Notes: generated by a model not told the origin, from the sequence alone. Numbered from the stretch's first letter, positions 25,414 to 37,436 are shown. The stretch: 64,000 nt of DNA from Chryseomonas sp014190935 (GCF_014190935.1 NZ_JACHVV010000002.1:1054001-1118000), one strand, 5' to 3'. Translations and numbers: made by a program.

Positions 25414-26913
25414 ATGGAATTCGTCGTCAAAAACGCTCGTCCGGAAATCCTGAAAACCGCCACGCTGGTCGTGGCCGTCGGTGAAGGCGGCGCGCTCGAC
25501 GCAGCGGCCAGCGCCGTGGATGCCGCCACCTCCGGCGCCCTGAGCGCGGCGGTCAAGCGCGGCGACATCGCCGGCAAGGCCGGCCAGACCCTGCTGCTGA
25601 CCAACCTGCCCGGCCTCAAGGCCGAGCGCGTGCTGCTGGTGGGTAGCGGCGCCAGCGAAGGGCTATCCGACCGCCAGTACCGCAAACTGGCCAGCGGCGC
25701 CCTGAGCGTGCTCAAGAGCCTGGGCGGCAGCGACGCCGCCATCGCCCTCGGCGATGTTCCGGTCAAGAATCGCGACGGCTATGCCCGTCTGCGCCTGCTG
25801 GCCGAGACTCTGGCCGATGGCGACTACGTCTTCGATCGCTTCAAGAGCAAGAAGGCCGAGCCGCGGCCGCTGAAGAAGCTGACCCTGGTCACCACCAAGG
25901 CCTCCCAGCCGGAAGCCGAACGCGCCCTGGCCCATGCCCTGGCGATCACCCACGGCACCGCCTACGCCAAGGACTTCGGCAACCTGCCGCCGAACGTCTG
26001 CAACCCGGTCTATGTGGCCGACCAGGCCAAGGCCCTGGGCAAGCAGTTCAAGGATGCCGGGCTCTCCGTCGAGGTGCTCGACGAGAAGAAGATGCGCGAA
26101 CTGGGCATGGGCTCCTTCCTCGCCGTGGCCCAGGGCAGCGCCCAGCCGCCGCGCCTGGTGGTGCTGCAGTACAGGGGCGGCGCCAAGAATGCCCAGCCCT
26201 ACACCCTGGTCGGCAAGGGCATCACCTTCGACACCGGCGGCATCAGCATCAAGCCCAGCGCCGGCATGGACGAGATGAAGTACGACATGTGCGGCGCCGC
26301 CAGCGTCCTGGGCACCTTCCGTGCCCTCGTGGAGCTCAAGCCGGCGATCAACGTGGTGGGCCTGCTGGCTCTGGCCGAGAACATGCCCAGCGGCACCGCC
26401 ACCCGGCCGGGTGACATCGTCACCAGCATGAGCGGCCAGACCATCGAGATCCTCAACACCGACGCCGAAGGCCGCCTGGTGCTGTGCGACACCCTCACCT
26501 ACGCCGAGCGCTTCCAGCCCAAGGCGGTGATCGACATCGCCACCCTTACCGGCGCCTGCATCACCGCCCTGGGTTCGCTGGTCTCGGGCCTGATGGGCAA
26601 CAACGACGCCCTGATCGACCAGGTCAAGCAGGCCGGCGATCGCGCCGACGACCGTGTCTGGCAACTGCCGCTGCACGACGAGTACCAGGAGCAGCTGGAC
26701 AGCCCCTTCGCCGACATGGCCAACATCGGTGGCCCCAAGGCCGGCACCATCACCGCGGGCTGCTTCCTGGCGCGCTATGCCAAGGCCTATTCCTGGGTGC
26801 ACCTGGACGTGGCCGGTACCGCCTGGATCAGCGGCGGCAAGGACAAGGCCGCCACCGGTCGTCCGGTCCCGCTGCTGGTGCAGTACCTGCTCGACCGTAG
26901 TAACGAGGCCTAA
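25414..26913 (+). CDS. pepA: Leucyl aminopeptidase PepA
   Basis: A 499-residue M17 metallo-aminopeptidase. The catalytic domain shows VGKGITFDTGGISIKPS (metal-binding Lys and Asp), MKYDMCGAASVLG and the signature NTDAEGRLVL. It forms hexamers in the cytoplasm and releases N-terminal amino acids; in Pseudomonas and E. coli PepA can also bind DNA as a regulator (PhpA, XerA), which the sequence alone cannot confirm here. GGGGAG lies about 10 bases before the ATG. It is divergent from lptF and followed by holC 69 bp later. Confidence 0.97.
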   Translation: MEFVVKNARPEILKTATLVVAVGEGGALDAAASAVDAATSGALSAAVKRGDIAGKAGQTLLLTNLPGLKAERVLLVGSGASEGLSDRQYRKLASGALSVLKSLGGSDAAIALGDVPVKNRDGYARLRLLAETLADGDYVFDRFKSKKAEPRPLKKLTLVTTKASQPEAERALAHALAITHGTAYAKDFGNLPPNVCNPVYVADQAKALGKQFKDAGLSVEVLDEKKMRELGMGSFLAVAQGSAQPPRLVVLQYRGGAKNAQPYTLVGKGITFDTGGISIKPSAGMDEMKYDMCGAASVLGTFRALVELKPAINVVGLLALAENMPSGTATRPGDIVTSMSGQTIEILNTDAEGRLVLCDTLTYAERFQPKAVIDIATLTGACITALGSLVSGLMGNNDALIDQVKQAGDRADDRVWQLPLHDEYQEQLDSPFADMANIGGPKAGTITAGCFLARYAKAYSWVHLDVAGTAWISGGKDKAATGRPVPLLVQYLLDRSNEA

Positions 26914-26982
26914 GCCTCTCCGAGGCCGCGACGCCCTGGCGTCGCGGCCTTGCCGCTTCCCTCCCCTTTTTCGTGATCCGCC

Positions 26983-27411
26983 ATGACCCGTGTCGACTTC
27001 TATGTGCTGCCTTCCACCGATCCCGCGGCGCGGCTGGCCTTTGCCTGTCGGCTGGTGGACAAGGCCTGGAAGCAGGGCATGCCGGTCTATGTGCACTGCG
27101 CCGACGCCGAGCAGCGCCAGCGCCTGGACGAACAGCTGTGGGCGTTTCGCGCCGACAGCTTCGTTCCCCACGATCTGGCGGAGAACGCCAGCGACAGCCC
27201 CGTGGTGCTGGGCCTGACCACGCCGGCCGAGCAGCAAGGCGAGCTGCTGATCAACCTCAGCCTGGCCCCGCCGCCCTGCCATGCGGGTTTCGCCCGGATC
27301 GCCGAGGTGGTCGTCGAAGCCCCCGACGTTCGGCAGGCGATGCGCGAAGGTTTTCGCTTCTACCGCAAGCTTGGCTATGCTCTACAGGACCATCAGCTGT
27401 CACGTGTCTGA
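26983..27411 (+). CDS. holC: DNA polymerase III subunit chi
   Basis: A 142-residue HolC: MTRVDFYVLPSTDPAARLAFACRLVDKAWKQGMPVYVHCAD, then LDEQLWAFRADSFVPHDL with the conserved WxFR...FVPH, and the FRFYRKLGY end. Chi binds SSB and links it to the clamp loader through psi. The order pepA-holC-hypothetical-valS is conserved in pseudomonads and partly in E. coli. The next gene starts 4 bases after this stop, so the two are co-translated. Confidence 0.95.
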   Translation: MTRVDFYVLPSTDPAARLAFACRLVDKAWKQGMPVYVHCADAEQRQRLDEQLWAFRADSFVPHDLAENASDSPVVLGLTTPAEQQGELLINLSLAPPPCHAGFARIAEVVVEAPDVRQAMREGFRFYRKLGYALQDHQLSRV

Positions 27412-27415
27412 TTTC

Positions 27416-27778
27416 ATGACCAGCACCAAGCCTCCCGCGCACGTCCTGCAAGACCTCGAAGCCATCCGCCAGGTACTCGACAAGAGCCGCAACGCGGTCC
27501 ATCCGAGCAGCGTCGATGGAATCCCCATCCTCTCCGACGTCATCGCACCCAGCGCCGAGCGCCTCAAGGCCATCCCGCCGCTGCTCGACCAGATCGTGCC
27601 GGACGTCATCGAAGACGTTACGCCCAGCGCGCCGCACGAAGACCTGGCCCAGGTACGCCTGCGCCAGGAGGCGCCGGCCATGCTCCAGGAACTGCTCGAC
27701 GAGCAGTTGCCGCGCCTGGAGGCCGAATTGCAGCGCCGCCTGCAGCAGCGCCTGGAAGAATTGCTGCAGCGTCCCTGA
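27416..27778 (+). CDS. Conserved hypothetical between holC and valS
   Basis: A 120-residue soluble protein, MTSTKPPAHVLQDLEAIRQVLDKSR..., acidic in the middle (DQIVPDVIEDVTPSAP) and ending in a long Glu/Arg/Gln-rich helix (about 88-118) likely to form a coiled coil. It begins 4 bases after holC. The same unnamed gene sits at this place in other Pseudomonas genomes. A replication- or division-linked role is only a guess from location. No domain recognised. Confidence 0.75.
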   Translation: MTSTKPPAHVLQDLEAIRQVLDKSRNAVHPSSVDGIPILSDVIAPSAERLKAIPPLLDQIVPDVIEDVTPSAPHEDLAQVRLRQEAPAMLQELLDEQLPRLEAELQRRLQQRLEELLQRP

Positions 27779-27865
27779 GCGCGGGGCGCCAAGGCGCCCT
27801 GCCGTCGGCGGGCCGGAGTCGCTATACTCGGAGGCTTTCCTCTTCCAGCGACAAAAGCCCCCTCC

Positions 27866-30697
<2,832 letters not shown>

Positions 30698-30705
30698 TGC
30701 CCCTG

Positions 30706-30732
30706 AAGCCCACCCTTGCGGTGGGCTTTTTA
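30706..30732 (+). terminator. Terminator after valS
   Basis: AAGCCCACCC - TTGC - GGTGGGCTTT stem-loop followed by TTAT, 8 bases after the valS stop and about 20 bases before the next ATG. It separates valS from the small HTH-like gene, which therefore depends on read-through or a promoter hidden in the hairpin region. Confidence 0.85.
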
Positions 30733-30750
30733 TTGCCCAGGACGATTCTC

Positions 30751-31047
30751 ATGGATGTGAGCAAGACCAAGACCAGCTTCTATCGCCGACTCTATGTGGC
30801 CTGGCTGGTGGCCAGCGGCACCGCCACCAGCGTGCCGACTCTGATGACCGCCACCGGCATGCCGCGGCGCACGGCCCAGGACACCCTGCTGGCGCTGGCC
30901 GATCTGGATATCGACTGCCAGTTCGTACAGGGCGAAGGCGCCCGCAACAACGCCGGCGGCTACGAGATCCGCGACTGGGGCGCGGTGGATCCCCGCTGGG
31001 TCGAGCGTGAGCTGCCGCGGATCAAGACGGTACTGGGTTATCCCTGA
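30751..31047 (+). CDS. Small winged-helix-like protein
   Basis: A 98-residue basic protein, MDVSKTKTSFYRRLYVAWLVASG... , with the segment TSVPTLMTATGMPRRTAQDTLLALADL resembling a helix-turn-helix of the winged type, where the second helix follows TGMPRRT. A DNA-binding regulator is likely but the target is unknown. I start at 30751 because AGGACG lies in front and the family begins with this residue. A conserved small gene stands here, downstream of valS, in other pseudomonads. It converges with the NIF3-like gene, with 3 bases between the stops. Confidence 0.8.
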   Translation: MDVSKTKTSFYRRLYVAWLVASGTATSVPTLMTATGMPRRTAQDTLLALADLDIDCQFVQGEGARNNAGGYEIRDWGAVDPRWVERELPRIKTVLGYP

Positions 31048-31050
31048 CCC

Positions 31051-31365
31051 CTAGAAATCCAGCACCTGCACCACGTCATAGGCTGGCGTCTCATAGGGAT
31101 GCGCCGCCTTGAGCGCTGCCACGGCCTGGCGGGCGATCGGCTCGTCGGCCAGCACCAGCTCCACCCGCCATTCCTCCAACTGTTCGAAACTGCCCTGCTC
31201 GCCCAGGTGCGGCTGGCTGCCCGGCAATGGGCGGAACTGGCCGAGGCCCCGGACCTGCCAGCAGCAGTTGTCATAGAGACCGATGCGACCGCCGCCCACG
31301 GCGAAGATCGCCTGCTTGACGGCTTCGAGGTGCGAGTCGGGGACGTAGAAACACAGCTTGAACAT
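31051..31365 (-). CDS. NIF3/YqfO-like protein
   Basis: A 104-residue protein of the short NIF3-related (YqfO/CutA-like fold) family: MFKLCFYVPDSHLEAVKQAIFAVGGGRIGLYDNCCWQVRG at the start and HPYETPAYDVVQVLDF at the end, both family-typical. It corresponds to the insert domain of larger NIF3 proteins standing alone. Biochemical role not established. It stands between two convergent or unrelated genes and is probably monocistronic. Confidence 0.88.
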   Translation of the reverse strand: MFKLCFYVPDSHLEAVKQAIFAVGGGRIGLYDNCCWQVRGLGQFRPLPGSQPHLGEQGSFEQLEEWRVELVLADEPIARQAVAALKAAHPYETPAYDVVQVLDF

Positions 31366-31418
31366 CTAGAATTCCAGGGACAGGGGACGACCCCTTCAGC
31401 TTAAGCCTTTCCCAGAAA

Positions 31419-31450
31419 GACGAAACCCGCGCCAGGGCGCGGGTTTCGTC
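31419..31450 (-). terminator. Terminator downstream of purL
   Basis: Perfect 14-bp stem (GACGAAACCCGCGC with its complement) around a 4-base loop. On the minus strand it ends ...GGGTTTCGTC and continues TTTCTGG, so it fits the 3' end of purL 20 bases away. Confidence 0.75.
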
Positions 31451-31470
31451 AAAGGGACAAGCCAGAGGAC

Positions 31471-34400
31471 CTAGTCCACCCAGACCCGCGCATTGCGGAA
31501 CAGGCGCATCCAGCCGCCATCCTCGCCCTGCCAGTCGGCAGGGATCCAGGAGTTCTGCACGGCCCGGAAGCAGCGCTCGGGGTGCGGCATCATCAGCAGC
31601 ACGCGACCGTCCTGGCTGGACAGACCGGTGATGCCCAGCGGCGAGCCGTTGGGGTTGGCCGGATAGGTCTCGGTGACCTTGCTGTGACCATCGACATAGC
31701 GCAGCGCCACGGTGCCGGAGACATCAGCGGCGACCAGCGCCTGCTGGTTCGGGTACTCGGCGAAGCCTTCGCCGTGGGCGATGGCGATGGGCAGCCGCGA
31801 CCCGGCCATGCCGGCGAGGAACAGCGAGGGCGAATCCTGCACCTGGACCATGGCCACCCGCGCCTCGAACTGCTCGGAGCGGTTGCGCACGAAGCGCGGC
31901 CAGAATTCGCTGCCGGGCACCAGCTCGCGCAGGTTGGCGACCATCTGGCAGCCGTTGCACACGCCCAGGGTAAAGGTGTCGGTGCGCTCGAAGAACTGCT
32001 GGAAGCCGTCGCGGGCACGGGCGTTGAACAGGATGGACTTGGCCCAGCCACCGCCGGCGCCGAGGACGTCGCCATAGGAGAAGCCGCCACAGGCCACCAC
32101 GCCCTTGAAGTCCGCCAGGTCGATGCGCCCGGAGAGGATGTCGCTCATGTGCACGTCGATGGCGGCGAAGCCGGCGCGATCGAAGGCTGCACCCATCTCC
32201 ACCTGGCCGTTGACGCCCTGCTCGCGCAGGATGGCGACCTGCGGCCGCACGCCCTTCTTGATGTAGGGGGCGCAGATGTCTTCGTTGGGGTCATAGGCCA
32301 GCTTGGCCGACAGCCCCGGATGATCCTCTTCCAGCAGGGCATCGAATTCCTGCTGGGCGCACTCGGCGTTGTCGCGCAGACGCTGGATCTGGAAGCTGGT
32401 CTCGCTCCAGACGCGCTGCAGCATGCGCCGCTCGGCCCGGTAGAGGTGCTCGTCGTGGTAGTGGATGTTGATCTCGTAGCCGTTGACCGGGTTGCCGATC
32501 ACCGCCACGCAGTCTTCCAGACCGGCCGCGCTGAACTGGGCCAGCACCTCGTGGGTGAAGTCCTGGGGCACCTGGATGACGGCGCCCAGCTCTTCGGCGA
32601 ACAGCGCACGAGTCAGCTCGTCACGGTCGGCGGCCAGGGCGTCCAGGCGCAGGGCCAGGCCGCAGTGACCGGCGAAGGCCATTTCCACCAGGGTGGTGAT
32701 GAGGCCGCCGTCGGAACGGTCGTGGTAGGCCAGCAGCAGGCCGTCCTGGTTGAGGCCCTGGATCACGGCGAAGAAGGCCTTGAGGTCTTCGGCTTCATCG
32801 ACGTCGGGGGCCTGCTGGCCGAGCTTGCCGTGGGTCTGGGCGAGGATGGAGCCGCCCAGGCGATTCTGGCCGCGACCCAGGTCGATGAGGATCAGGTCGG
32901 TCTGGCCCTTGTCCAGGCGCAGCTGGGGGGTCAGGGTGCGTCGGATGTCCTGGACCGGGGCGAAGCCGGTGATCACCAGCGACAGCGGCGCGGTGACGCT
33001 CTTGTCTTCGCCACCGTCCTGCCAGCGGGTCTTCATGGACATGGAGTCCTTGCCGACCGGGATGGTGATGCCCAGCTGCGGGCACAGCTCCATGCCGACC
33101 GCCTTGACGGTCTCATAGAGGCGCGCGTCTTCGCCCGGGTGGCCGGCAGCGGCCATCCAGTTGGCGGACAGCTTGATGTCGCCGAGTTTCTCGATGCGCG
33201 CGGCGGCCAGGTTGGTGATGGTCTCGCCGATGGCCATGCGGCCGGAAGCGGGCGCATCGAGCAGCGCCAGCGGGGTGCGCTCGCCCATGGCCATGGCTTC
33301 GCCGGTGTGGACGTCGAAGCTGGTGGCGGTCACGGCGCAGTCGGCCACCGGCACCTGCCAGGGGCCGACCATCTGGTCGCGGGCGACCAGGCCGGTGATG
33401 GTGCGGTCGCCGATGGTGATCAGGAAACTCTTGCTGGCCACGGCAGGGTGGCGCAGGACGCGCTCCACCGACTCGGTCAGGTCCAGGCCGGCGCCATCGA
33501 AGGCGTCGCCCAGTTCGGCTTCCCGGGTCGCGCTGCGGTGCATGCGCGGCGGCTTGCCGAGCAGGACGTCCAGCGGCATGTCCACGGCGTTGTTGCCGAA
33601 GTGGCTGTCGGCCACGGTCAGCTGGCGCTCCTCGGTGGCCTCGCCGACCACGGCGAAGGGGCAACGCTCGCGTTCGCAGATGGCCTTGAAGGTTGCGAAG
33701 TTTTCGGCGTCCACGGAGAGCACATAGCGCTCCTGGGACTCGTTGCACCAGATCTCCAGCGGACTCATGCCCGGCTCGTCGTTGGGCACGTTGCGCAATT
33801 CGAAGCGACCGCCGCGACCGGCATCGTTGACCAGCTCGGGGAAGGCGTTGGACAGGCCGCCCGCACCCACGTCGTGGATGAAGGTGATGGGGTTGTTCTC
33901 ACCCAGCTGCCAGCAGCGGTCGATGACCTCCTGGCAGCGGCGCTCCATTTCCGGGTTCTCACGCTGCACCGAGGCGAAATCCAGGTCGGCGGAGCTGGCG
34001 CCGGTGGACATGGACGAGGCCGCGCCACCGCCCAGGCCGATCAGCATGGCCGGGCCGCCCAGCACGATGAGCTTGCCGCCCACCGAGATGTCGCCCTTCT
34101 GTACGTGGTCGGCACGGATGTTGCCCAGGCCGCCGGCGAGCATGATCGGCTTGTGATAGCCGCGCACCTCGGGACCGCGGGGGGTCTCGACCTGCTGCTC
34201 GAAGGTGCGGAAGTAGCCGGCCAGGGCCGGGCGACCGAATTCGTTGTTGAAGGCGGCGCCACCCAGCGGGCCTTCGATCATGATGTCCAGCGGGGTGACG
34301 ATGCGCTCGGGCTTGCCGTAGGGCTGCTCCCAGGGCTGCTCGAAACCGGGGATGTTCAGGTTGGAGACGGTGAAGCCGGTCAGGCCCGCCTTGGGCTTGG

Positions 34401-35370
34401 AGCCGCGACCGGTGGCGCCTTCGTCGCGGATCTCGCCGCCGGAGCCGGTGGAGGCGCCGGGGAAGGGGGCGATGGCGGTCGGGTGGTTGTGGGTCTCCAC
34501 CTTCATCAGGATGTGCACGGGCTGGCTGTGCGCCCCGTACTCGCGGGACTCGGCGTCGGGGTAGAAGCGCCCGGCGGTGAAGCCTTCCATGACCGCGGCA
34601 TTGTCCTTGTAGGCGGACAGCACGCCGGTGCGGTTCAGCTCAAAGGTGTTCTTGATCATGCCGAACAGCGACTTTTCCTGGCTCTCGCCGTCGATGTCCC
34701 AGCTGGCGTTGAAGATCTTGTGCCGGCAGTGCTCGGAGTTGGCCTGGGCGAACATCATGAGTTCGATGTCATGGGGATTGCGCCCCAGGGCGGTGAAGCT
34801 CTTGACCAGGTAGTCGATCTCGTCATCGGCCAGGGCCAGGCCCAGTGCCAGGTTGGCCTGCTCCAGGGCGGAGTGACCGCCGCCGAGCACATCCACCGCG
34901 GTGAGCGGCCTGGGCGCGGCATGGCTGAAGATGTCGGCGGCAGCGTCCAGGGTTGGCAGTACGCGCTGGGTCATGCGGTCATGCAGCGCCGCGGCCAGCT
35001 GCGCCTGGGCAGCGGCGTCCAGCTCGCCGGCGACGTAGTAGGCCACGCCGCGCTCCAGGCGCTCGATCTGCGCCAGGCCACAGTTGTGGGCGATGTCGGT
35101 GGCCTTGCTCGACCAGGGCGAGATGGTGCCCAGGCGAGGCACGATGAGGAACAGCGCGCCGCTGGGTTCTTGCTGGGGGACGCTGGGGCCGTATTGCAGC
35201 AGTCGGCCGAGGATGCCCTCTTCCTCCGCGCTCAGGGTGCCGGCGACTTCGGCGAAATGAACGAACTCGGCATAGAGCCCGGAGACACCGGGAACCAGGC
35301 GAGTCAGCTGGTCGAGAAGTTTGCCGTGACGGAACGAAGAAAGAGCGGGAGCGCCGCGCAGGATCAGCAT
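31471..35370 (-). CDS. purL: Phosphoribosylformylglycinamidine synthase (large, fused form)
   Basis: A 1299-residue FGAM synthetase of the fused gammaproteobacterial type. It has the N-terminal PurS-like part, two AIR-synthase-like ATP domains (MKVETHNHPTAIAPFPGASTGSGGEIRDEGATGRG; later VGKDSMSMKTRW) and a C-terminal glutamine amidotransferase domain with the nucleophile in GVCNGCQMV and a His-Pro-Glu near the end (MMPHPERCFR). It converts FGAR to FGAM in purine synthesis. I start at MLILRGAPALS (35370); a longer form would add seven non-conserved residues. It is divergent from mltF. Confidence 0.97.
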   Translation of the reverse strand: MLILRGAPALSSFRHGKLLDQLTRLVPGVSGLYAEFVHFAEVAGTLSAEEEGILGRLLQYGPSVPQQEPSGALFLIVPRLGTISPWSSKATDIAHNCGLAQIERLERGVAYYVAGELDAAAQAQLAAALHDRMTQRVLPTLDAAADIFSHAAPRPLTAVDVLGGGHSALEQANLALGLALADDEIDYLVKSFTALGRNPHDIELMMFAQANSEHCRHKIFNASWDIDGESQEKSLFGMIKNTFELNRTGVLSAYKDNAAVMEGFTAGRFYPDAESREYGAHSQPVHILMKVETHNHPTAIAPFPGASTGSGGEIRDEGATGRGSKPKAGLTGFTVSNLNIPGFEQPWEQPYGKPERIVTPLDIMIEGPLGGAAFNNEFGRPALAGYFRTFEQQVETPRGPEVRGYHKPIMLAGGLGNIRADHVQKGDISVGGKLIVLGGPAMLIGLGGGAASSMSTGASSADLDFASVQRENPEMERRCQEVIDRCWQLGENNPITFIHDVGAGGLSNAFPELVNDAGRGGRFELRNVPNDEPGMSPLEIWCNESQERYVLSVDAENFATFKAICERERCPFAVVGEATEERQLTVADSHFGNNAVDMPLDVLLGKPPRMHRSATREAELGDAFDGAGLDLTESVERVLRHPAVASKSFLITIGDRTITGLVARDQMVGPWQVPVADCAVTATSFDVHTGEAMAMGERTPLALLDAPASGRMAIGETITNLAAARIEKLGDIKLSANWMAAAGHPGEDARLYETVKAVGMELCPQLGITIPVGKDSMSMKTRWQDGGEDKSVTAPLSLVITGFAPVQDIRRTLTPQLRLDKGQTDLILIDLGRGQNRLGGSILAQTHGKLGQQAPDVDEAEDLKAFFAVIQGLNQDGLLLAYHDRSDGGLITTLVEMAFAGHCGLALRLDALAADRDELTRALFAEELGAVIQVPQDFTHEVLAQFSAAGLEDCVAVIGNPVNGYEINIHYHDEHLYRAERRMLQRVWSETSFQIQRLRDNAECAQQEFDALLEEDHPGLSAKLAYDPNEDICAPYIKKGVRPQVAILREQGVNGQVEMGAAFDRAGFAAIDVHMSDILSGRIDLADFKGVVACGGFSYGDVLGAGGGWAKSILFNARARDGFQQFFERTDTFTLGVCNGCQMVANLRELVPGSEFWPRFVRNRSEQFEARVAMVQVQDSPSLFLAGMAGSRLPIAIAHGEGFAEYPNQQALVAADVSGTVALRYVDGHSKVTETYPANPNGSPLGITGLSSQDGRVLLMMPHPERCFRAVQNSWIPADWQGEDGGWMRLFRNARVWVD

Positions 35371-35686
35371 CGGGGACAGCCTCGGGGCCAAGTCACTTTG
35401 GGGCCGTGCATTCTAGCCTAAAGGCGCGCCGGGGACACCTTCCGGCGACGAGGGTTCATCCAGCCTTACCACCAACCCTGTATGTATAAAATGGGCGCTT
35501 GGCCACTTCTCGCGTATACTGCCCGCCGATACGGCCTGCCGCGCCCCATGGACGCGGCTCCACATTGGGCTCAGGATAGAGCCTTTGGCCGGACCGGTGG
35601 CGCGGAGCGTCCCGACTATAACGAGTGCCCGGAGGGGCCGACCGATGAGGCGCGTCAGCAAGGCGCCAGTGCCGTTTTGATGCCGT
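35371..35686. other. Intergenic region between purL and mltF
   Basis: 316 bp of divergent regulatory space. It contains TATAAA at 35485-35490 and TATACT at 35515-35520 on the plus strand, but no -35 with proper spacing. No gene, palindrome or RNA was recognised. It must hold the promoters of both neighbours. Confidence 0.6.
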
Positions 35687-37171
35687 ATGGCCGAGCTAGC
35701 CCATTTGAATAGAGCCTTCAAGCGATTCGCCTGGCTTACCCTGCCCTTCCTCGCCTTGCTCATGAGCTGCGGGGAGGCCGACGTGCCTGCGCCGCCCAAG
35801 TCGACCACGCTGGAGCAGGTGCAGCAGGCGGGTGTGCTGCGCGTGGTGACGCGCAACAGTCCGGCGACCTACTTCCAGGACCGCAACGGCGAGACCGGCT
35901 TCGAATACGAACTGGTCAAGGGCTTCGCCGAATCGCTCAAGGTGCGCCTGGAAATCAGCACCGCCGACAACCTCGACGACCTCTTCAATCGCCTGACCGC
36001 GCCGGACGGCCCGGTGATCGCCGCCGCCGGCCTCACGCCCTCGGTCAATCGCCAGAATCTGAAATTCTCCCGCAGCTATCTGGACGTGGTGCCCCAGGTC
36101 ATCTACCGCAACGGCACCGTCCGCCCCAGCACGCCCAAGGATCTGGTCGGCAAGCGCATCCTGGTGCTCAAGGGCAGCAGCCAGGCGCAGCAGCTCAGGG
36201 CGTTGCAGGCCCAGGTGCCGGAACTCACCTTCGACGAATCCGATCAGGTGGAGGTCAGCGACCTGTTGCGCATGGTCGACGAAGGCCAGATCGACCTGAC
36301 CCTGGTGGATTCCAACGAACTGGCCATGAACCAGGTCTATTTCCCCAACGTGCGGGTGGCCTTCGACCTCGGCGACAACCAGGGCCAGGCCTGGGCGCTG
36401 CAACCCGGCGAGGACAACAGCCTGCTCGACGCGGTCAACGCCTACCTCGACAAGGTCCGCCGCGACGGCACCCTGCAGCAGCTCAAGGAACGCTACTACG
36501 GGCACGTCGACGTGCTCGGCTATGTGGGCGCCTACACCTTCGCCCAGCACCTGCAGGAACGCCTGCCCAAGTACGAGAAGCACTTTCGCAAGGTGGCGCA
36601 GAAGCATCAGCTGGACTGGCGCCTGCTCGCCGCCATGGGCTACCAGGAGTCGCTGTGGACCCCGGACGCCACCTCCAAGACCGGGGTGCGCGGCCTGATG
36701 ATGCTGACCAACAACACGGCCCAGGCCATGGGCGTCGCCAATCGCCTGGATCCGGAGCAGAGCATCACCGGCGGCGCCAAGTATTTCGACCAGATCCGCG
36801 ACGAGCTGCCTGACAGCATCAACGAACCGGATCGCACCTGGTTCGCCCTGGCCACCTACAACATCGGCATCGCCCATATCCTCGACGCCCGCCGGCTGGC
36901 CGAGTCCCAGGGCCTGGACCCGGATCGCTGGCTGGACGTGAAGAAGATGCTGCCGCGCCTGGCGCAGAAGCAGTGGTACAGCAAGACCCGCTACGGCTAC
37001 GCCCGCGGCGGCGAGACGGTGGAGTTCGTGCAGAACGTGCGCCGCTATTACGACATCCTCACCTGGACCACCCAGCCGCAGATGGAAGGCCAGCAACTGG
37101 CCAAGACCGGCCTGCACGTCCCCGCCATCGCCGACGACCGCCCCGCCCGGGAAACGCCGCAGGATATGTAG
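35687..37171 (+). CDS. mltF: Membrane-bound lytic transglycosylase F
   Basis: A 494-residue lipoprotein-like murein transglycosylase. The N-terminal signal ends near Cys28 (LALLMSC), then a periplasmic solute-binding-like domain (about 45-280, VLRVVTRNSPATYFQDRNGETGFEYEL) and an SLT domain with the catalytic Glu321 in GYQESLW and the GVRGLMMLT, YNIGIAH and YARGGETVEFVQNVRRYYDIL motifs. It cleaves the MurNAc-GlcNAc bond to give anhydro-ends. The Shine-Dalgarno before this ATG is weak, so a start further inside is possible. It is divergent from purL, as in other pseudomonads. Confidence 0.94.
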   Translation: MAELAHLNRAFKRFAWLTLPFLALLMSCGEADVPAPPKSTTLEQVQQAGVLRVVTRNSPATYFQDRNGETGFEYELVKGFAESLKVRLEISTADNLDDLFNRLTAPDGPVIAAAGLTPSVNRQNLKFSRSYLDVVPQVIYRNGTVRPSTPKDLVGKRILVLKGSSQAQQLRALQAQVPELTFDESDQVEVSDLLRMVDEGQIDLTLVDSNELAMNQVYFPNVRVAFDLGDNQGQAWALQPGEDNSLLDAVNAYLDKVRRDGTLQQLKERYYGHVDVLGYVGAYTFAQHLQERLPKYEKHFRKVAQKHQLDWRLLAAMGYQESLWTPDATSKTGVRGLMMLTNNTAQAMGVANRLDPEQSITGGAKYFDQIRDELPDSINEPDRTWFALATYNIGIAHILDARRLAESQGLDPDRWLDVKKMLPRLAQKQWYSKTRYGYARGGETVEFVQNVRRYYDILTWTTQPQMEGQQLAKTGLHVPAIADDRPARETPQDM

Positions 37172-37212
37172 AGAGAGACGTACCGTCGTTCGTCCGATGT
37201 GCCAGTACCGCC

Positions 37213-37245
37213 CCCTCTCCCTCCGGGAGAGGGCTGGGGTGAGGG
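37213..37245 (+). repeat. 33-nt dispersed repeat, copy 1
   Basis: CCCTCTCCCTCCGGGAGAGG followed by GCTGGGGTGAGGG. It matches the copy at 61688-61720 (opposite strand) with one mismatch in 33. The first 20 bases form an internal hairpin (CCCTCTCCC / GGGAGAGGG). Confidence 0.85.
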
Positions 37246-37264
37246 CCGGCTCGCTCGAAACCTC

Positions 37265-37298
37265 GTAGCGTGGAAAACCGCACAGCGTTTTCCACGGG
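37265..37298 (+). repeat. GTAG-headed REP-like palindrome
   Basis: GTAG head followed by arms CGTGGAAAAC and GTTTTCCACG around a CGCACAGC centre. The arrangement (GTAG, then an imperfect palindrome) fits REP elements linked to RAYT transposases. It forms an inverted pair with 37315-37347. Confidence 0.75.
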
Positions 37299-37314
37299 CA
37301 CCCCGGCACCTCCC

Positions 37315-37347
37315 GCGTGGACAAGGCTGCGCCGTTGTCCACCCTAC
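37315..37347 (-). repeat. GTAG-headed REP-like palindrome, inverted partner
   Basis: On the minus strand: GTAGGGTGGACAACGGCGCA then GCCTTGTCCACGC. Same skeleton as the preceding element but with different arm bases that still pair (GTGGACAA / TTGTCCAC). The two together make an 83-bp REPIN-like unit. Confidence 0.75.
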
Positions 37348-37395
37348 GCGCCCGCGGGCGCATTCACGCCAAACATGGCCGGCTCGAACGGGTCA

Positions 37396-37424
37396 CCGTT
37401 GGGCTTCGCTGCGCTCGACCCAAC
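37396..37424 (-). repeat. Degenerate REP-like palindrome
   Basis: GTTGGGCTTCGCTGCGCTCG then ACCCAAC. Arms GTTGGG and CCCAAC pair; the GTAG head is lost. It closely resembles the element at 61734-61766. It lies 13 bases from the tcdA stop. Confidence 0.6.
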
Positions 37425-37436
37425 CGACGAAAAGCG

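Noticed and set aside
27783..27799. GGGCGCC-AA-GGCGCCC inverted repeat before valS as a terminator
   Set aside because: No T-run and a 2-base loop; may be chance in GC-rich sequence.
31582..35421. Very long open frame antisense to purL (1279 codons)
   Set aside because: GC-rich codon bias leaves antisense frames open. PurL on the other strand is certain, and the antisense product has low-complexity composition with no domain.
35485..35520. Promoters for purL or mltF from TATAAA and TATACT
   Set aside because: Good -10-like hexamers but no -35 at 16-18 bases on either strand; not called.
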